Shown piece after piece: positions 41,210 through 50,803 of a DNA stretch of 64,000 bases. Position 1 is the first letter of the stretch; every line of letters starts with the position of its first letter. Source of the DNA: JANPLN01 sp041736155 (GTDB taxonomy: Bacteria > Bdellovibrionota > Bdellovibrionia > Bdellovibrionales > JAGQZY01); NCBI GenBank assembly GCA_041736155.1, contig JBGSUL010000089.1:1-64000 (forward strand), given 5' to 3'. The position numbers and the translations under genes are program-made. The notes below the pieces were generated by a model. The model had not been told where the DNA came from, did no database searches, and saw nothing but the letters and a program-made list of their open reading frames with translations.

Positions 41210-43361
41210 TTTCTTTTTACTGACTCTGCTTGTCCTTCCTGTTTCTGTCCGTGCCTTGTCGTGGATGGACCGTTCGCATTCGGTATTTTTGCCAAACAGT
41301 CTTAATGCCCAACTCACCATGCAGATGGATTTTCCATTATTCTGGTGGAACTTTGTGATTATCGAACCCCAAGATCAGAAACCGGCTTTTGCATTGGCCA
41401 ATGAATTTTGCCAAGCTCTACGTCAGCACACCACCGGCCCCCAAGCGCCCATTAAGAAATCGGCGTGTCCTGATCTGTCTCCACTCCTCCCCTTAATCAC
41501 CAGTTGGAGTCAGGATCTTTTTTCTCGTGAGCCGGCCCCCTCGCGTGTCCAGGTGCAAACACAATTTTCGCTCGCGATGACCAAAGCCAGTCAGCCCTTA
41601 GATCGTGCTCTATTGGATATTGTTCGGTATGATCCGATGAATTCGGTGGCGCAGCTACAGAGTCGTTTGTTGGAAAATGTGTCTTTTGGCTTCACCAAAG
41701 AAAATGGTTTTTTTGTCGATAAAACCACAAAGCGAATAATTCTCCCCTTCCAAATGACTTTTCCTCCCAGCGATACACAAACGACCCGCCAAATAGTCAG
41801 CGCCCTTCCACTTCCCCCTACGTTTTCGCTGATCGGCCCGCATTTTTCCACTTTGGAGAATGAAGACAACGTCATGCAAAGTTTGGATCGCACGACTCTT
41901 TTGGGAGTTTTGCTTTTGTTTTTGCAAATTGCTTTGGTGATTTGGAAACGGCGATGGAGTTACTTTCTACTCATTCCTCCAGTACTGGGCGGAATGCTCG
42001 GAGCTACTCTTACGACCGTGGCGATTTATGGATCGATTCATGGACTCACTCTCTCGCTCGGCGCGGGACTGATTGCCCTCGCTCTGGATTATGGTTTGCA
42101 CAGTGCCCATAACATTCGTTGGAAAGGCGTATGGAAAGCCAATCTCTTCGGTTTGCTCACCACGTTTGCGGGGCTCTTGTCGATTGCCCTCAGTGATATT
42201 CCTCTTCTGCAACAAATGATGGTTTTTGCATCCTCAGGTCTGGCACTCTCCTATTTATTTTATTATCTCCTCCATACGGCTTACCCACAGTGGACTTACG
42301 CCAAACCTTTTGCCATCACAATTAAAACCCATAAGCTCAAAACAACCATAGCTTTAGCACTTTCCGTTTTGGGAATCATCTGTGCCATGGTTTTAAAGCC
42401 CGACCTCAATATGCATCAATTCGATGCGCAAAGTCCTGCGACACTGGAAAAATTGCGCTGGCTTTATTCGCATATTCATCAGCGCATGCCACTCTTCTCG
42501 GTGCGTCCTCTTTCCGAAAACACCTGGCGTGAGGCCGAACAACAAAAGACCTGGGCGCAACAGCACTCCCTTTCTGCCAGTAATTTTTCCTATTTTGTAG
42601 CTCCGCCTGAGGAACAGTTGAAGAATCTCGAGTCTTGGAAAAAACTATGTCCTTTAACATTTTTTAACAATACCGAAAAAATTCTTTTTGATCCTTTTCT
42701 CTCTCACTGGCCCTGCGAAAACTTACCTACGGTTTCTTTGCAGTCACCGCCTGAATATATCAAAGACATGGTGACCAAAACCCATTGGCTCACCAGTTGG
42801 TTCCCACAAAATGATCAACATATTAAAGAAATTCAGAGCGAAGATCCACTGGCCCTTTCTTTGCGTGAACTCATTCAAAAATTTCCAGAGATCTTACAAA
42901 AAGAATTGCAGTGGATGTTGCCGCTATCGATTTTAATTTGTCTCGCCTTACTCACGACCTATTTTGGTTTTAGAAAGTGGCGCGAGTGTATCATCTGCTT
43001 GCTGCCCTTCTTTTGTGGCGGTGGGGCTTACTTTTTTTGTGTGCTTGTTTTTGGTTGGAGTTTTAGTTTTATCAGCGTCGTGGCATTGATCATGGTTTTT
43101 GGCTTGAGTCTTGATTACGGGATTTTTGCAGCTAACCTGTATCTTCTCGAACGCCCCCCTCCTGCGGAAGGTGTGTGGTCGTGCCTGGCTCTGTGCGCCC
43201 TCATTACTATTCTTGGATTTTTACCTCTCGCCGTTTGCCAACATCCCGTTTTGCGCCATTTAGGACAAACCTTGGTGATGGGTTCTCTCGGCACTTGGAT
43301 TGGCACTGCGTGGGGAATCCCCGGAGTGTTTGCATGGCTCAAAAAGGAACCTTTGTTGTGA
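41193..43361 (+). CDS. MMPL/RND-family lipid exporter of the pigment cluster
   Basis: The 722-residue inner-membrane protein has the MMPL layout. An N-terminal helix is followed by a large periplasmic domain (about 25-225), a block of five membrane helices (about 230-360), a helix near 380, a second periplasmic domain (about 400-570) and a final block of helices (about 575-715). A conserved GLSLDYGIF near 640 matches the Asp-Tyr pair of the MMPL proton relay; ALDYGLHSAHN near 290 is the first one. Start is TTG with AAGG about 9 nt upstream, overlapping the LolA-like gene. It should export the pigment precursor. Confidence 0.85.
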   Translation: MQKLASFFLLTLLVLPVSVRALSWMDRSHSVFLPNSLNAQLTMQMDFPLFWWNFVIIEPQDQKPAFALANEFCQALRQHTTGPQAPIKKSACPDLSPLLPLITSWSQDLFSREPAPSRVQVQTQFSLAMTKASQPLDRALLDIVRYDPMNSVAQLQSRLLENVSFGFTKENGFFVDKTTKRIILPFQMTFPPSDTQTTRQIVSALPLPPTFSLIGPHFSTLENEDNVMQSLDRTTLLGVLLLFLQIALVIWKRRWSYFLLIPPVLGGMLGATLTTVAIYGSIHGLTLSLGAGLIALALDYGLHSAHNIRWKGVWKANLFGLLTTFAGLLSIALSDIPLLQQMMVFASSGLALSYLFYYLLHTAYPQWTYAKPFAITIKTHKLKTTIALALSVLGIICAMVLKPDLNMHQFDAQSPATLEKLRWLYSHIHQRMPLFSVRPLSENTWREAEQQKTWAQQHSLSASNFSYFVAPPEEQLKNLESWKKLCPLTFFNNTEKILFDPFLSHWPCENLPTVSLQSPPEYIKDMVTKTHWLTSWFPQNDQHIKEIQSEDPLALSLRELIQKFPEILQKELQWMLPLSILICLALLTTYFGFRKWRECIICLLPFFCGGGAYFFCVLVFGWSFSFISVVALIMVFGLSLDYGIFAANLYLLERPPPAEGVWSCLALCALITILGFLPLAVCQHPVLRHLGQTLVMGSLGTWIGTAWGIPGVFAWLKKEPLL

Positions 43362-45016
43362 AAAAGTCCATACAGCTAGCAAAAAAACTTTTTTTAGGCG
43401 GGATTTTAAGTTTATGGCTTTTGTGGTCGTGTGCGGTGTTGATTTTTCATTGGGGCACACTCCCACAAAAAGATTTCCTCGCTTTGCAAAAAATTCCGAT
43501 AACTCATTCAGCACTGTGGATCAAAAGCACTCCCGAATTTCCCATGCAGCATCTGGTTTTAGAGGGGTCGGCTTTTGAGCGCGGTTGGCTGGCTGGCCAA
43601 CACACTCAGCATCTCCTATACGAGCAAGAAAAAGAATTGACCACACTTTTAAAAAAAGTTTTCCCCTACCGTTTTTTGTTTCAAACTTTTGAACTGGCAT
43701 TGATTCCCCTTTTTAAAGGCACCGAAAAAGATATTCCTCGCGATTTCCTCGAAGAAATGTACGGAGTGTCTCTCGCCACTTCGGCCGAATTTGCGCCTTA
43801 CGCTGAAGCCTTTACTCGTCAATTGGCCTATCACGGCCTCTACGAAGTAGGACAAATGATGGTGGATCAGTTCCATGATGACCGTTTGGAAAATATGGGC
43901 TGCACGGCTGTTCTCGCCCAACAAGAAAACTCGTGGATGGTGGGACGTAACTTTGATTTTGAAGGCGGCCCCACACTCGACGAGAAAAAAATTCTTAAGT
44001 GGGTCTTTCCGGAAGGAAAATATGCCTACCTCTCTGTGATTTGGGCAGGTATGGTGGGTTCCGTCACCGCAGTCAATGAGCATGGCCTGTACTTATCTAT
44101 CAACGCCGCGGGCACTCAAGAATTCCGCCGCCAGGGTGTACCCACCACACTTCTTCTCACGCGCGTGATGGACTCCGCCCGAAACAGTGACGAAGCTCTT
44201 CAGCTATTGCAAAACACACCAACGATTTCATCGGCACTTTTTGTACTTGTCTCCGCCCGCGAAAACAAAGCCTTTCGTGTAGAAAAATCTCCCAATACCA
44301 CACGCATAATCCCCATCGCAGAAAATACCGCTATCACCAATCATTTTATCAGTGCTGATTGGGATCACGACCCCATCAATCTCTTTCGCAAGGAAGAACT
44401 CACCAGTCAGTATCGACAAGCGCGCGGGCAAGAGCTTGCGCACGCACTGACTCCACAATTTCAAGAAAAAGAGATGGCTGAGATTTTGCGCGACAAACAC
44501 GGTTTGCACAATGCACCCCGCTCTCTCGGGCATCGCCAAAGTATTGATTCTTTGATCGCCAACCATTCGGTGATTTACAATGGTGAAAAAGAGCACATTT
44601 ATGTCAGTGTAGGCCCCCATCTGATCAACGACTATTTAGGTTACGATCTGAAAGCGTCTTTTCAACAACGTCGTCCGCAATTTGTGCAGAAAATATCTGC
44701 CGATCCTGAGGTGACTCCCGAAATTTATGAAAACTACCTAGGGTTTCAAAGACAGCTCGAGGAATTGGCCCAGCACTTACACACGAATAAAGATGTTGGC
44801 TGGCTCGCCACCTCCCCTCTCTTGCGAGAAATGCAACAAAGAGTGCAAACATACCCACAGCTAGAAAATTCGACCTACAATGAACTCCTTGGTCAACTCG
44901 CCCGTCGGCAAAATCAAAAGGACCAAGCTAAAAAATATTTTCTACGGGCTTTACAACTTGTTCCCGCCTACAAACGCGAGCAAACTTATATAACAGAGGT
45001 GCTTCATGCTTTATAA
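43358..45016 (+). CDS. C45-type Ntn-hydrolase/acyltransferase, membrane-anchored
   Basis: The 552-residue protein (from the GTG at 43358, overlapping the exporter stop as GTGA) has an N-terminal membrane anchor (about 8-30). It then shows the acyl-CoA:6-APA acyltransferase/C45 signature NMGCTAVLAQQENSWMVGRNFDFEG, in which Cys182 would become the N-terminal nucleophile after self-cleavage. Further support is VWAGMVGSVTAVNEHGLYLSINAAG. A TPR-like helical tail follows (RQNQKDQAKKYFLRALQLVP). Members hydrolyse or transfer acyl groups on amides or esters. Facing the periplasm in a polyene cluster, it may attach or release the polyene acyl chain (inference). An ATG at 43334 is an alternative start. 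Confidence 0.78.
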   Translation: MKKSIQLAKKLFLGGILSLWLLWSCAVLIFHWGTLPQKDFLALQKIPITHSALWIKSTPEFPMQHLVLEGSAFERGWLAGQHTQHLLYEQEKELTTLLKKVFPYRFLFQTFELALIPLFKGTEKDIPRDFLEEMYGVSLATSAEFAPYAEAFTRQLAYHGLYEVGQMMVDQFHDDRLENMGCTAVLAQQENSWMVGRNFDFEGGPTLDEKKILKWVFPEGKYAYLSVIWAGMVGSVTAVNEHGLYLSINAAGTQEFRRQGVPTTLLLTRVMDSARNSDEALQLLQNTPTISSALFVLVSARENKAFRVEKSPNTTRIIPIAENTAITNHFISADWDHDPINLFRKEELTSQYRQARGQELAHALTPQFQEKEMAEILRDKHGLHNAPRSLGHRQSIDSLIANHSVIYNGEKEHIYVSVGPHLINDYLGYDLKASFQQRRPQFVQKISADPEVTPEIYENYLGFQRQLEELAQHLHTNKDVGWLATSPLLREMQQRVQTYPQLENSTYNELLGQLARRQNQKDQAKKYFLRALQLVPAYKREQTYITEVLHAL

Positions 45017-45518
45017 GTTTGTGTTTTTTGTCCTTCTCTTAAGTCCATTGAGCTGTGCGCACCGCCCACCGTTTCGCCATATGAATTCCCTTTTTCCGGT
45101 AGGCACTTATAAACACACTGTGAAGGTCGAGGCCTTGAACTTGCCTGCCATGTCCTTTAACGGCATTCTTTCCCTCAACGCTGACGAATTAAAACTTTAT
45201 CTTTTAGGTCCAATGGATATCACTGCCGCCAAGGTGGTGGAAAACTTCCCGCAAGAAAAGTTGGACATCTCTGTGCATTTACTTCAACTGAAACAGTACG
45301 AGAGCCAAATAGAAGCTCTCTACGAGGTGCTGCGTTCCTTTATTCTTTTCCCACGCGATCAAGCAGAGTGGGGACTTTTGCGCTTTCAGGAGGATGTTTA
45401 CAAAGGGCCAAGGCAACTAGAAATTACTGTGCAAAAAGTCTCGCCAAAAGATTTTCACCCCACGCATTTTACGCTGAAAAATCCTCAATTCACTGTCCGT
45501 GTCGAGGAGCAGCTATGA
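45006..45518 (+). CDS. Lipoprotein-like protein of the pigment cluster (DUF3261-like)
   Basis: The 170-residue protein opens with a lipoprotein-type signal (MLYKFVFFVLLLSPLSCAHRPP), although Pro at -3 is unusual. The mature part resembles the small DUF3261 outer-membrane lipoproteins found in aryl-polyene clusters, which have a LolB-like beta fold (MSFNGILSLNADELKLYLLGPMDITAAKV). A partner for the LolA-like carrier at the outer membrane would fit. The assignment is from gene context and general pattern, not from a decisive motif. Confidence 0.6.
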   Translation: MLYKFVFFVLLLSPLSCAHRPPFRHMNSLFPVGTYKHTVKVEALNLPAMSFNGILSLNADELKLYLLGPMDITAAKVVENFPQEKLDISVHLLQLKQYESQIEALYEVLRSFILFPRDQAEWGLLRFQEDVYKGPRQLEITVQKVSPKDFHPTHFTLKNPQFTVRVEEQL

Positions 45519-45727
45519 TGCGAACCTTTTTCTGGTCCTTCCTTGCCGCCTGCTTACTGCTGAGCAATGGGATTATTTTATACCAACGCTGGTGGTTGAT
45601 CCAGGTCCCGGGACAGGTGCCGGTGTCTCTGGTCTACTCAACTCTTCTAATAAATGGTGGGTTAAGTTATTATTTTTTTCGTCGTGCACGAAGCGCGGCA
45701 ATGTGGACCAAAAAGGGTAAAAGTTAA
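45515..45727 (+). CDS. Small two-TM membrane protein overlapping the convergent gene
   Basis: The 70-residue ORF starts in an ATGA overlap with the lipoprotein-like gene and has GAGGAG upstream, good evidence of translation. It encodes two membrane helices (FFWSFLAACLLLSNGIILY and VSLVYSTLLINGGLSYYFF) and a basic tail (TKKGKS). Its last 155 bp are antisense to the end of the convergent glycosyltransferase fusion gene. I do not recognise the family. Confidence 0.55.
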   Translation: MMRTFFWSFLAACLLLSNGIILYQRWWLIQVPGQVPVSLVYSTLLINGGLSYYFFRRARSAAMWTKKGKS

Positions 45728-47723
45728 ACCACTGATAGGGAAACTGACGGACCTTGCCTTCCAAATCCTGGGCGAATTCTTGTGCCCAAGCAAAAATTTG
45801 TAAGCGTCTATCCATTTCGGCGGAATACTTCATTTCGTTGTGTTGTGCCGTCTCACGAGGCTGTGACGAAATAAATAAATATTCCTGCGAATTCAATCTA
45901 TACGTGTATGTAAAAATCATCGGTGCCCGGCAAGCGGCGGCAATACGATAAGGGCCCACCTCAAAAGGTGCAAGTTTTCCCATAAATCGTACCAATTCAA
46001 TTTGTGAACCCATCGGGCGATCGACAAGAAAACCCACATGCTTTTTATTTTCTAAAAAGTCTTTCACCACCAGACTCGAATTAGCAGATGAGTTGCCTAA
46101 CGAAGTGGACGAAGACGAAAAGACTGAAGATGAAGACGTGGTATGCGCTGCTGTGTTGGCCTTCGCACGAATACTATCCACCTTGAGTTGCTTTTGCGAC
46201 TGAATCATTTTTTCAAAGGTGAGTCCCTCGGCGATAAAATGAACTTTTCCTAAACGTCCCATCTGCGGATTTCTTTGCATAAAAACGGTCGAGAGATCCC
46301 AGCCACCGACGTGGGCACCGATAAAGACCCAGCCTTTTTGTGACTCCACAACATCGTAAATATTGATGGGACCAGCCGTGGAAATTTTAAATTGCAAGGT
46401 CTCGTGGAACGACTGATACATACGATCCATGAGAACTTTTCCAAAAGTTAAAAAATGTTGCAAAATATGTAACTGTCGACGCGTCCACCCCTGCTGCGAC
46501 ATTTGCTGCCAGTACTGATTGAGACCGCGACGTCCACGAGGGGCAAAAAGATAAAAATACGGTACAATGAAATAGAGAAAAAAGTATCCCGTTCGCAAAC
46601 CAAAAAATCTGAGCATGATTTTTAAAAAACCATTTCCTATAAAACCGCCGCGGGTTTTCCCCGTCCACGCTTCTTTCTTTTTTAAAAAACGTTTTTTGAT
46701 AAAATAAATGCTCACCGTTCCTAACGTGCCAAGAAGCACTCCTAAGACGATTGATCCACACAACCAACGAAGAAAAAAAGAAGGCGTTGGGCCCAATAAG
46801 AGTTTACCTAGCACCGCCGATCCCGAAACTAAAAACGGCGCCACCCATGGAACGCTGATATTACTTCCAACAAATAACCAAAAGAAATTCAGACGAAAAA
46901 CGACTGCGGCAGCCATGGCGATGAACACATGAAACCCAAAAAAGGGGGTGCACCCGATAAAAATGCCTACCCCAAAAGCCAAAGCCATCCGCCACGGCGA
47001 CGCCGATGTGCGCAGCAAGGAGAGCATGACCAAAATGGTATTCAATACCGAAATGCGCACATTGTCCCACCATTTATCAAAATGGCTGACCCGTTCTTCA
47101 GGTGGCGGATAATAAGCTTGAATCTCCACCTCACGCACTTCGACCTTGGCCCACAGCAAGCGAATTAAAATTTCGATCTCAAAATCATATTTTCGCGTGA
47201 TCAACTTTAAATTCTGGACGTAAAATAATGGGTAAATGCGAAAACCACTTTGCGAATCCAGAGCTTTGTAATCTGTTTCGTATTTGACCCAAAAATTAGA
47301 AAACGTTCTGCCAAACTTAGAAACATTGGGCACGTTCTCCTGGAACTTGCGCGAGCCGATAATCAACGCCCACGGATTTTGTCGAGACTCTTGCACCAAG
47401 TGAGCCACTTCCTCGACAAGATGTTGACCATCGCTGTCCATGGAAATCACATGCGTTTTGTCATTCTCGAGCGCCCATTGAAAAGCGGTCTTGAGTGCCA
47501 CACCTTTCCCGCGATTACTCTCATGGCGAAGAAGGGTCAATCGTTGCGACTTCAGCGCCTCTTGAACGACAGAGCTTTGTAAGAGTTCACTCACTGGAAC
47601 CGTTGAGCCATCGTCAACAATCAAAACAGGAAATGCCGTGTTCGCTAAAACCTGCTGCGCCACATGTTCTATGGTTTTTGGATTGTTATAACAAGGCAGT
47701 ACCACGACATAACGTAATATCAC
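45573..47723 (-). CDS. Fusion: GT2 glycosyltransferase, DUF2062, LpxL-type acyltransferase
   Basis: The 716-residue protein joins three parts. Residues 1-220 are a GT-A glycosyltransferase like dolichol-phosphate mannose synthase (VVLPCYNNPKTIEHVAQQVL, VDDGSTV, SMDSDGQHLVEEV). Residues about 235-345 are a DUF2062 membrane domain (FGVGIFIGCTPFFGFHVF). Residues about 395-690 are a lauroyl/myristoyl-type acyltransferase with HVGGWD (HX4D) and FLVDRPMGSQIELVRF. GT2 and lipid-A-type acyltransferase proteins are typical of aryl-polyene clusters and would build the glycolipid anchor. The Pro-rich tail (about 40 residues) overlaps the convergent small gene. Start is GTG, overlapping the plsC-like stop by 4 bp. 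Confidence 0.85.
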   Translation of the reverse strand: MILRYVVVLPCYNNPKTIEHVAQQVLANTAFPVLIVDDGSTVPVSELLQSSVVQEALKSQRLTLLRHESNRGKGVALKTAFQWALENDKTHVISMDSDGQHLVEEVAHLVQESRQNPWALIIGSRKFQENVPNVSKFGRTFSNFWVKYETDYKALDSQSGFRIYPLFYVQNLKLITRKYDFEIEILIRLLWAKVEVREVEIQAYYPPPEERVSHFDKWWDNVRISVLNTILVMLSLLRTSASPWRMALAFGVGIFIGCTPFFGFHVFIAMAAAVVFRLNFFWLFVGSNISVPWVAPFLVSGSAVLGKLLLGPTPSFFLRWLCGSIVLGVLLGTLGTVSIYFIKKRFLKKKEAWTGKTRGGFIGNGFLKIMLRFFGLRTGYFFLYFIVPYFYLFAPRGRRGLNQYWQQMSQQGWTRRQLHILQHFLTFGKVLMDRMYQSFHETLQFKISTAGPINIYDVVESQKGWVFIGAHVGGWDLSTVFMQRNPQMGRLGKVHFIAEGLTFEKMIQSQKQLKVDSIRAKANTAAHTTSSSSVFSSSSTSLGNSSANSSLVVKDFLENKKHVGFLVDRPMGSQIELVRFMGKLAPFEVGPYRIAAACRAPMIFTYTYRLNSQEYLFISSQPRETAQHNEMKYSAEMDRRLQIFAWAQEFAQDLEGKVRQFPYQWFNFYPFWSTLPRFVHDEKNNNLTHHLLEELSRPETPAPVPGPGSTTSVGIK

Positions 47724-48418
47724 TGGAGCTCCCTTAACATCACTTGGCGGACATCGGCACTGAGGGTTTCCGCGGAGGAGTATTTAGCAGAGTGGATTAC
47801 GGGCAACGTACGCACGCGCACTGTATGTCCCGCATGAAGTTTCATAGAGTTTTTGGGCCAAGCCTTCTCTGTACCCGTGATCACAATGGGCAGAATTTCT
47901 GTCCCCGCCTGCTGTGCCATGCGAAACGGCGGCAACGTAAACTCCTGCAAGGTGGATGAGGAACGAGTCATTTCCGGAAATAACAAAACCACTTCTTGTC
48001 GTTGCAAATATTCTTCGACCGTTTTCAATGATTCAAAATAGGAGACCACACTCCCTCGTACGATGGGGATCTGATAACTCATACGCATGATAAACCCCAA
48101 AAAAGGAATGCGAAAAAGAGTATCTTTAGCCACCACACGCACGCCGCGCACATAGGCAAGAAATAAAAATACATCCAAATGGGAGCGATGGTTCGCCATT
48201 AAAAGTTTTCCGCGAGGGGAAAGGGGCAATTGCACATCCAACCGCAACCACGGCTGGAGGCTCATCAACCCCCCGATGCCGCGCTGAAGGATGAAATCAG
48301 CGACCGTCACGGCGGGTTTATAAAATCGTGAAAGGATATAAAAAGGCACAGCCAAGCAATACGCCAGCACGAAGCCCAACACGGCAATGGTAAAAAGAAA
48401 ATACATCATCCAAACCAT
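47720..48418 (-). CDS. PlsC-type 1-acylglycerol-3-phosphate acyltransferase
   Basis: The 232-residue membrane-associated protein has an N-terminal hydrophobic helix (about 5-30) and the acyltransferase motifs NHRSHLDVFLF (HX4D) and LFPEMTRSSS (variant of FPEGTRS, with Met for Gly). These enzymes acylate glycerol phosphate or related acceptors. In this cluster it may acylate the polyene or its sugar/glycerol carrier, as the ApeD/ApeK-type acyltransferases are thought to do. It is the first gene of a two-gene minus-strand operon, divergent from the fabG-like operon 97 bp away. Confidence 0.82.
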   Translation of the reverse strand: MVWMMYFLFTIAVLGFVLAYCLAVPFYILSRFYKPAVTVADFILQRGIGGLMSLQPWLRLDVQLPLSPRGKLLMANHRSHLDVFLFLAYVRGVRVVAKDTLFRIPFLGFIMRMSYQIPIVRGSVVSYFESLKTVEEYLQRQEVVLLFPEMTRSSSTLQEFTLPPFRMAQQAGTEILPIVITGTEKAWPKNSMKLHAGHTVRVRTLPVIHSAKYSSAETLSADVRQVMLRELQ

Positions 48419-48515
48419 AAAACATCTTCAAAGAGAATTGTGTTGATTTACCAGCCATCTCATTATTAAAGTCGCACTTTAAATGTTATTTCTAAAGGAT
48501 TTCAAGGGGTTTGAT

Positions 48516-49253
48516 TTGAAGCGGGTCGCCATAGTGACAGGAAGCTCCTCGGGCATAGGACGAGCCATCGCCAAACGTTTGGCAAAGGATGGTTTTTACA
48601 CGATCGTCCACTACGGAAAGAACCAACAAGGCGCTGAGGACACTCTTCAGCAGATTGAGTCCCTGGGTGGACAGGGCCAAATTTTCCAGCTCGACGTCTC
48701 CCAAGCCGCAGGTGTGGAAGAAAAACTCGACACCCTTTTTAAACAAATCCCTGAAGCGCGTTTTGAAGTGTTAATCAACAATGCGGGTATTCATAGTGAT
48801 GGTTTAGCGGCACTTATGTCAGATGACCAATTTCAAAGAGTTCTGCGCACCAACATTGAAGGTCCCTTTTATCTGATGAAATTTGCTGTTCGACGCATGT
48901 TGCGCCAACGCGCGGGTTGTATTGTCAATGTAGCCTCCCTCGCAGGACAAACCGGCAATCCCGGACAAATCAACTACGCTGCCAGCAAAGCGGCGTTGAT
49001 TGCTATGACCAAAACTCTGAGTTTTGAAGTGGGACCTCGTGGCGTTCGTGTCAATGCCGTGGCCCCCGGTTTAATCCAAACAGAAATGATCACTAAAATT
49101 CCACAACTAGAACAAATGGTGGCGCGCATTCCGCTTGGCCGCGTGGGCCAACCTGAAGAAGTGGCTGGCGCCGTATCTTTTTTATGCTCTCCCGACGCTT
49201 CTTATATCACGGGGCATACCCTCAGTATTAACGGTGGCCTTTTTCCATCATGA
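48516..49253 (+). CDS. 3-ketoacyl-ACP reductase, FabG-type (ApeQ-like)
   Basis: The 245-residue short-chain dehydrogenase reduces the beta-keto group in each polyene cycle. Motifs are VTGSSSGIGRAIA (NADPH site), NNAGI, the catalytic NVASLAGQ...YAASK, and the C-terminal SPDASYITGHTLSINGG. I start at the TTG at 48516, directly before KRVAIVTG and with AAGGGG 6 nt upstream; the ATG at 48483 would add a non-homologous 11-residue extension. It leads the main plus-strand pigment operon and overlaps the oxidoreductase gene by 4 bp. Confidence 0.9.
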   Translation: MKRVAIVTGSSSGIGRAIAKRLAKDGFYTIVHYGKNQQGAEDTLQQIESLGGQGQIFQLDVSQAAGVEEKLDTLFKQIPEARFEVLINNAGIHSDGLAALMSDDQFQRVLRTNIEGPFYLMKFAVRRMLRQRAGCIVNVASLAGQTGNPGQINYAASKAALIAMTKTLSFEVGPRGVRVNAVAPGLIQTEMITKIPQLEQMVARIPLGRVGQPEEVAGAVSFLCSPDASYITGHTLSINGGLFPS

Positions 49254-50803
49254 AACACGTCGATGTTATTATTTTAGGATCAGGAATTTCGGCACTCACT
49301 GCTGGTCTTATTTTAGCCAAAAACAATAAATCGGTCTTATTGTTAGAACAACACACTAAAATCGGTGGCTATTTGCACTGCTTCCGCCGTTTTGGCGAAC
49401 GTTTTGATACCGGCGCACACTATGCTGGCTCCCTGGGACAAGGAGAAGCTTTTCAAAACTTACTTAAATATCTAGAAATATGGGACCCCGAGGACTATTC
49501 CCCTCTCGACCATGAAGGATTTGACGAATTTATCACTCCCCACTTTCATTTTTCTGTGCCGAAAGGTTATGCGGCGTTTGAAAAAAAATTGATTGCGCAA
49601 TTTCCGCATGAAAAAGACGGCATTCAGTTGCTGTTACAAAAAGTGCAGTCCGCAGTACAATATTTTTCCACATACCAGCTCAGCGAGTTTTCACCGCAAA
49701 ATTTTCCGCCCGAAATCTTTGATCGTTCGTTGGCCTCTGTCGTGGAAACTTTGATAAAAGATACCGATCTTCAGCAACTTTTTTACATTTACTGCGCTCT
49801 CCACGGCGCCTCTCCCCGAGAGGTGAGTTTTGGTTTTCACTCCGTGATCATCGACACCCTGCTGACTGGTGCCTATGGGTTTCGCCATGGAGGTGATCTC
49901 CTTGCTCAACGCTATCAAAAGGAAATTGAAAAATACGGAGGGGAAATATTAACTAAACACAAAGTCATTCGCCTCGAAACCCGTGAGAAAAATATCACCA
50001 CCGTCCACACCTCCAATGGTGAGGTTTTCACCAGCACATGGGTGATCTCGTCACTCCATCCGCGCAATACTTTTGATCTCGTCGATCGCCCCGAAGTTCT
50101 CACTCCGCTGTTTCGCAGCCGTATTCAAAATCTCCAAGAAGGTCCGTCCTTTTTTGGAATTTATGCACTTCTTAAAAATGATGGCTCTTTTCGCCACGAC
50201 AAAAATTACTTTTTTATCAACTCTACACAGCCAGATATGTTCCCCCAATTACCTGACGTGAATGATCCTCAACTGATTATTTTTATGTCACCCGCACGCC
50301 GCACCCCACAGCCCGACGCCGAATTTTTCCCAGTCAACATTCATGCCCTTGCTCCCTACGAATGGTTTGCACCATGGGCAGAATCTACTTATGGCAGACG
50401 GCCCGAAGAATATAAAAGTTTCAAAAAAGACATTGCCGATAAAGTTTTGGCCAGCATTGAATCTCGTCATCCTGGCTTCTGCGATAAAATATTTAAATTT
50501 GAAACCTCCTCCCCTCTCAGTCATTTACATTTTAATGGCTCGCACCAAGGTTCGGCGTACGGAGTGAACCACAGCATGAGCCAAAGTGGCCCCCGCGCGA
50601 TTGGACCGCGCACAAAAATTCTCAATTTATTACTCACTGGCCAAAACTCCCTCTTCCCTGGCCTGCTCGGTTCTGCTATTTCTGGCATGCGCACCGCTGG
50701 ACATATTGTTGGCCTTAAACAACTCGTGAGCCAAATGGCCCAGCAGACCGATCATCCATCACAAATCGAAACTGTGGTCGTGAACCAAGGAGGAATTTCG
50801 TGA
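49250..50803 (+). CDS. FAD-dependent oxidoreductase, phytoene-desaturase/retinol-saturase-like
   Basis: The 517-residue protein has an N-terminal dinucleotide fold (DVIILGSGISALTAGLILA, where the third Gly of GxGxxG is Ala). It also has LLLEQHTKIGGYLHCFRRFGERFDTGAHYAG and a C-terminal FAD segment (GPRTKILNLLLTGQNSLFPGLLGSAISGMRTAG). It belongs to the CrtI/RetSat-like amine-oxidase superfamily. Such enzymes saturate, desaturate or isomerise polyenes. Similar genes occur in flexirubin-type clusters. Its step here is unknown; double-bond isomerisation or ring oxidation are options. It overlaps neighbours by 4 bp at both ends. Confidence 0.82.
   Translation: MKHVDVIILGSGISALTAGLILAKNNKSVLLLEQHTKIGGYLHCFRRFGERFDTGAHYAGSLGQGEAFQNLLKYLEIWDPEDYSPLDHEGFDEFITPHFHFSVPKGYAAFEKKLIAQFPHEKDGIQLLLQKVQSAVQYFSTYQLSEFSPQNFPPEIFDRSLASVVETLIKDTDLQQLFYIYCALHGASPREVSFGFHSVIIDTLLTGAYGFRHGGDLLAQRYQKEIEKYGGEILTKHKVIRLETREKNITTVHTSNGEVFTSTWVISSLHPRNTFDLVDRPEVLTPLFRSRIQNLQEGPSFFGIYALLKNDGSFRHDKNYFFINSTQPDMFPQLPDVNDPQLIIFMSPARRTPQPDAEFFPVNIHALAPYEWFAPWAESTYGRRPEEYKSFKKDIADKVLASIESRHPGFCDKIFKFETSSPLSHLHFNGSHQGSAYGVNHSMSQSGPRAIGPRTKILNLLLTGQNSLFPGLLGSAISGMRTAGHIVGLKQLVSQMAQQTDHPSQIETVVVNQGGIS

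Noticed and set aside
43175..43357. Longer start for the C45 gene inside the exporter gene
   Set aside because: The upstream part is the exporter read in another frame; a membrane anchor begins right after the GTGA overlap.
48483..48515. ATG start for the FabG-like gene
   Set aside because: It adds 11 residues not seen in the family, while TTG at 48516 directly precedes KRVAIVTG and has a good ribosome site.
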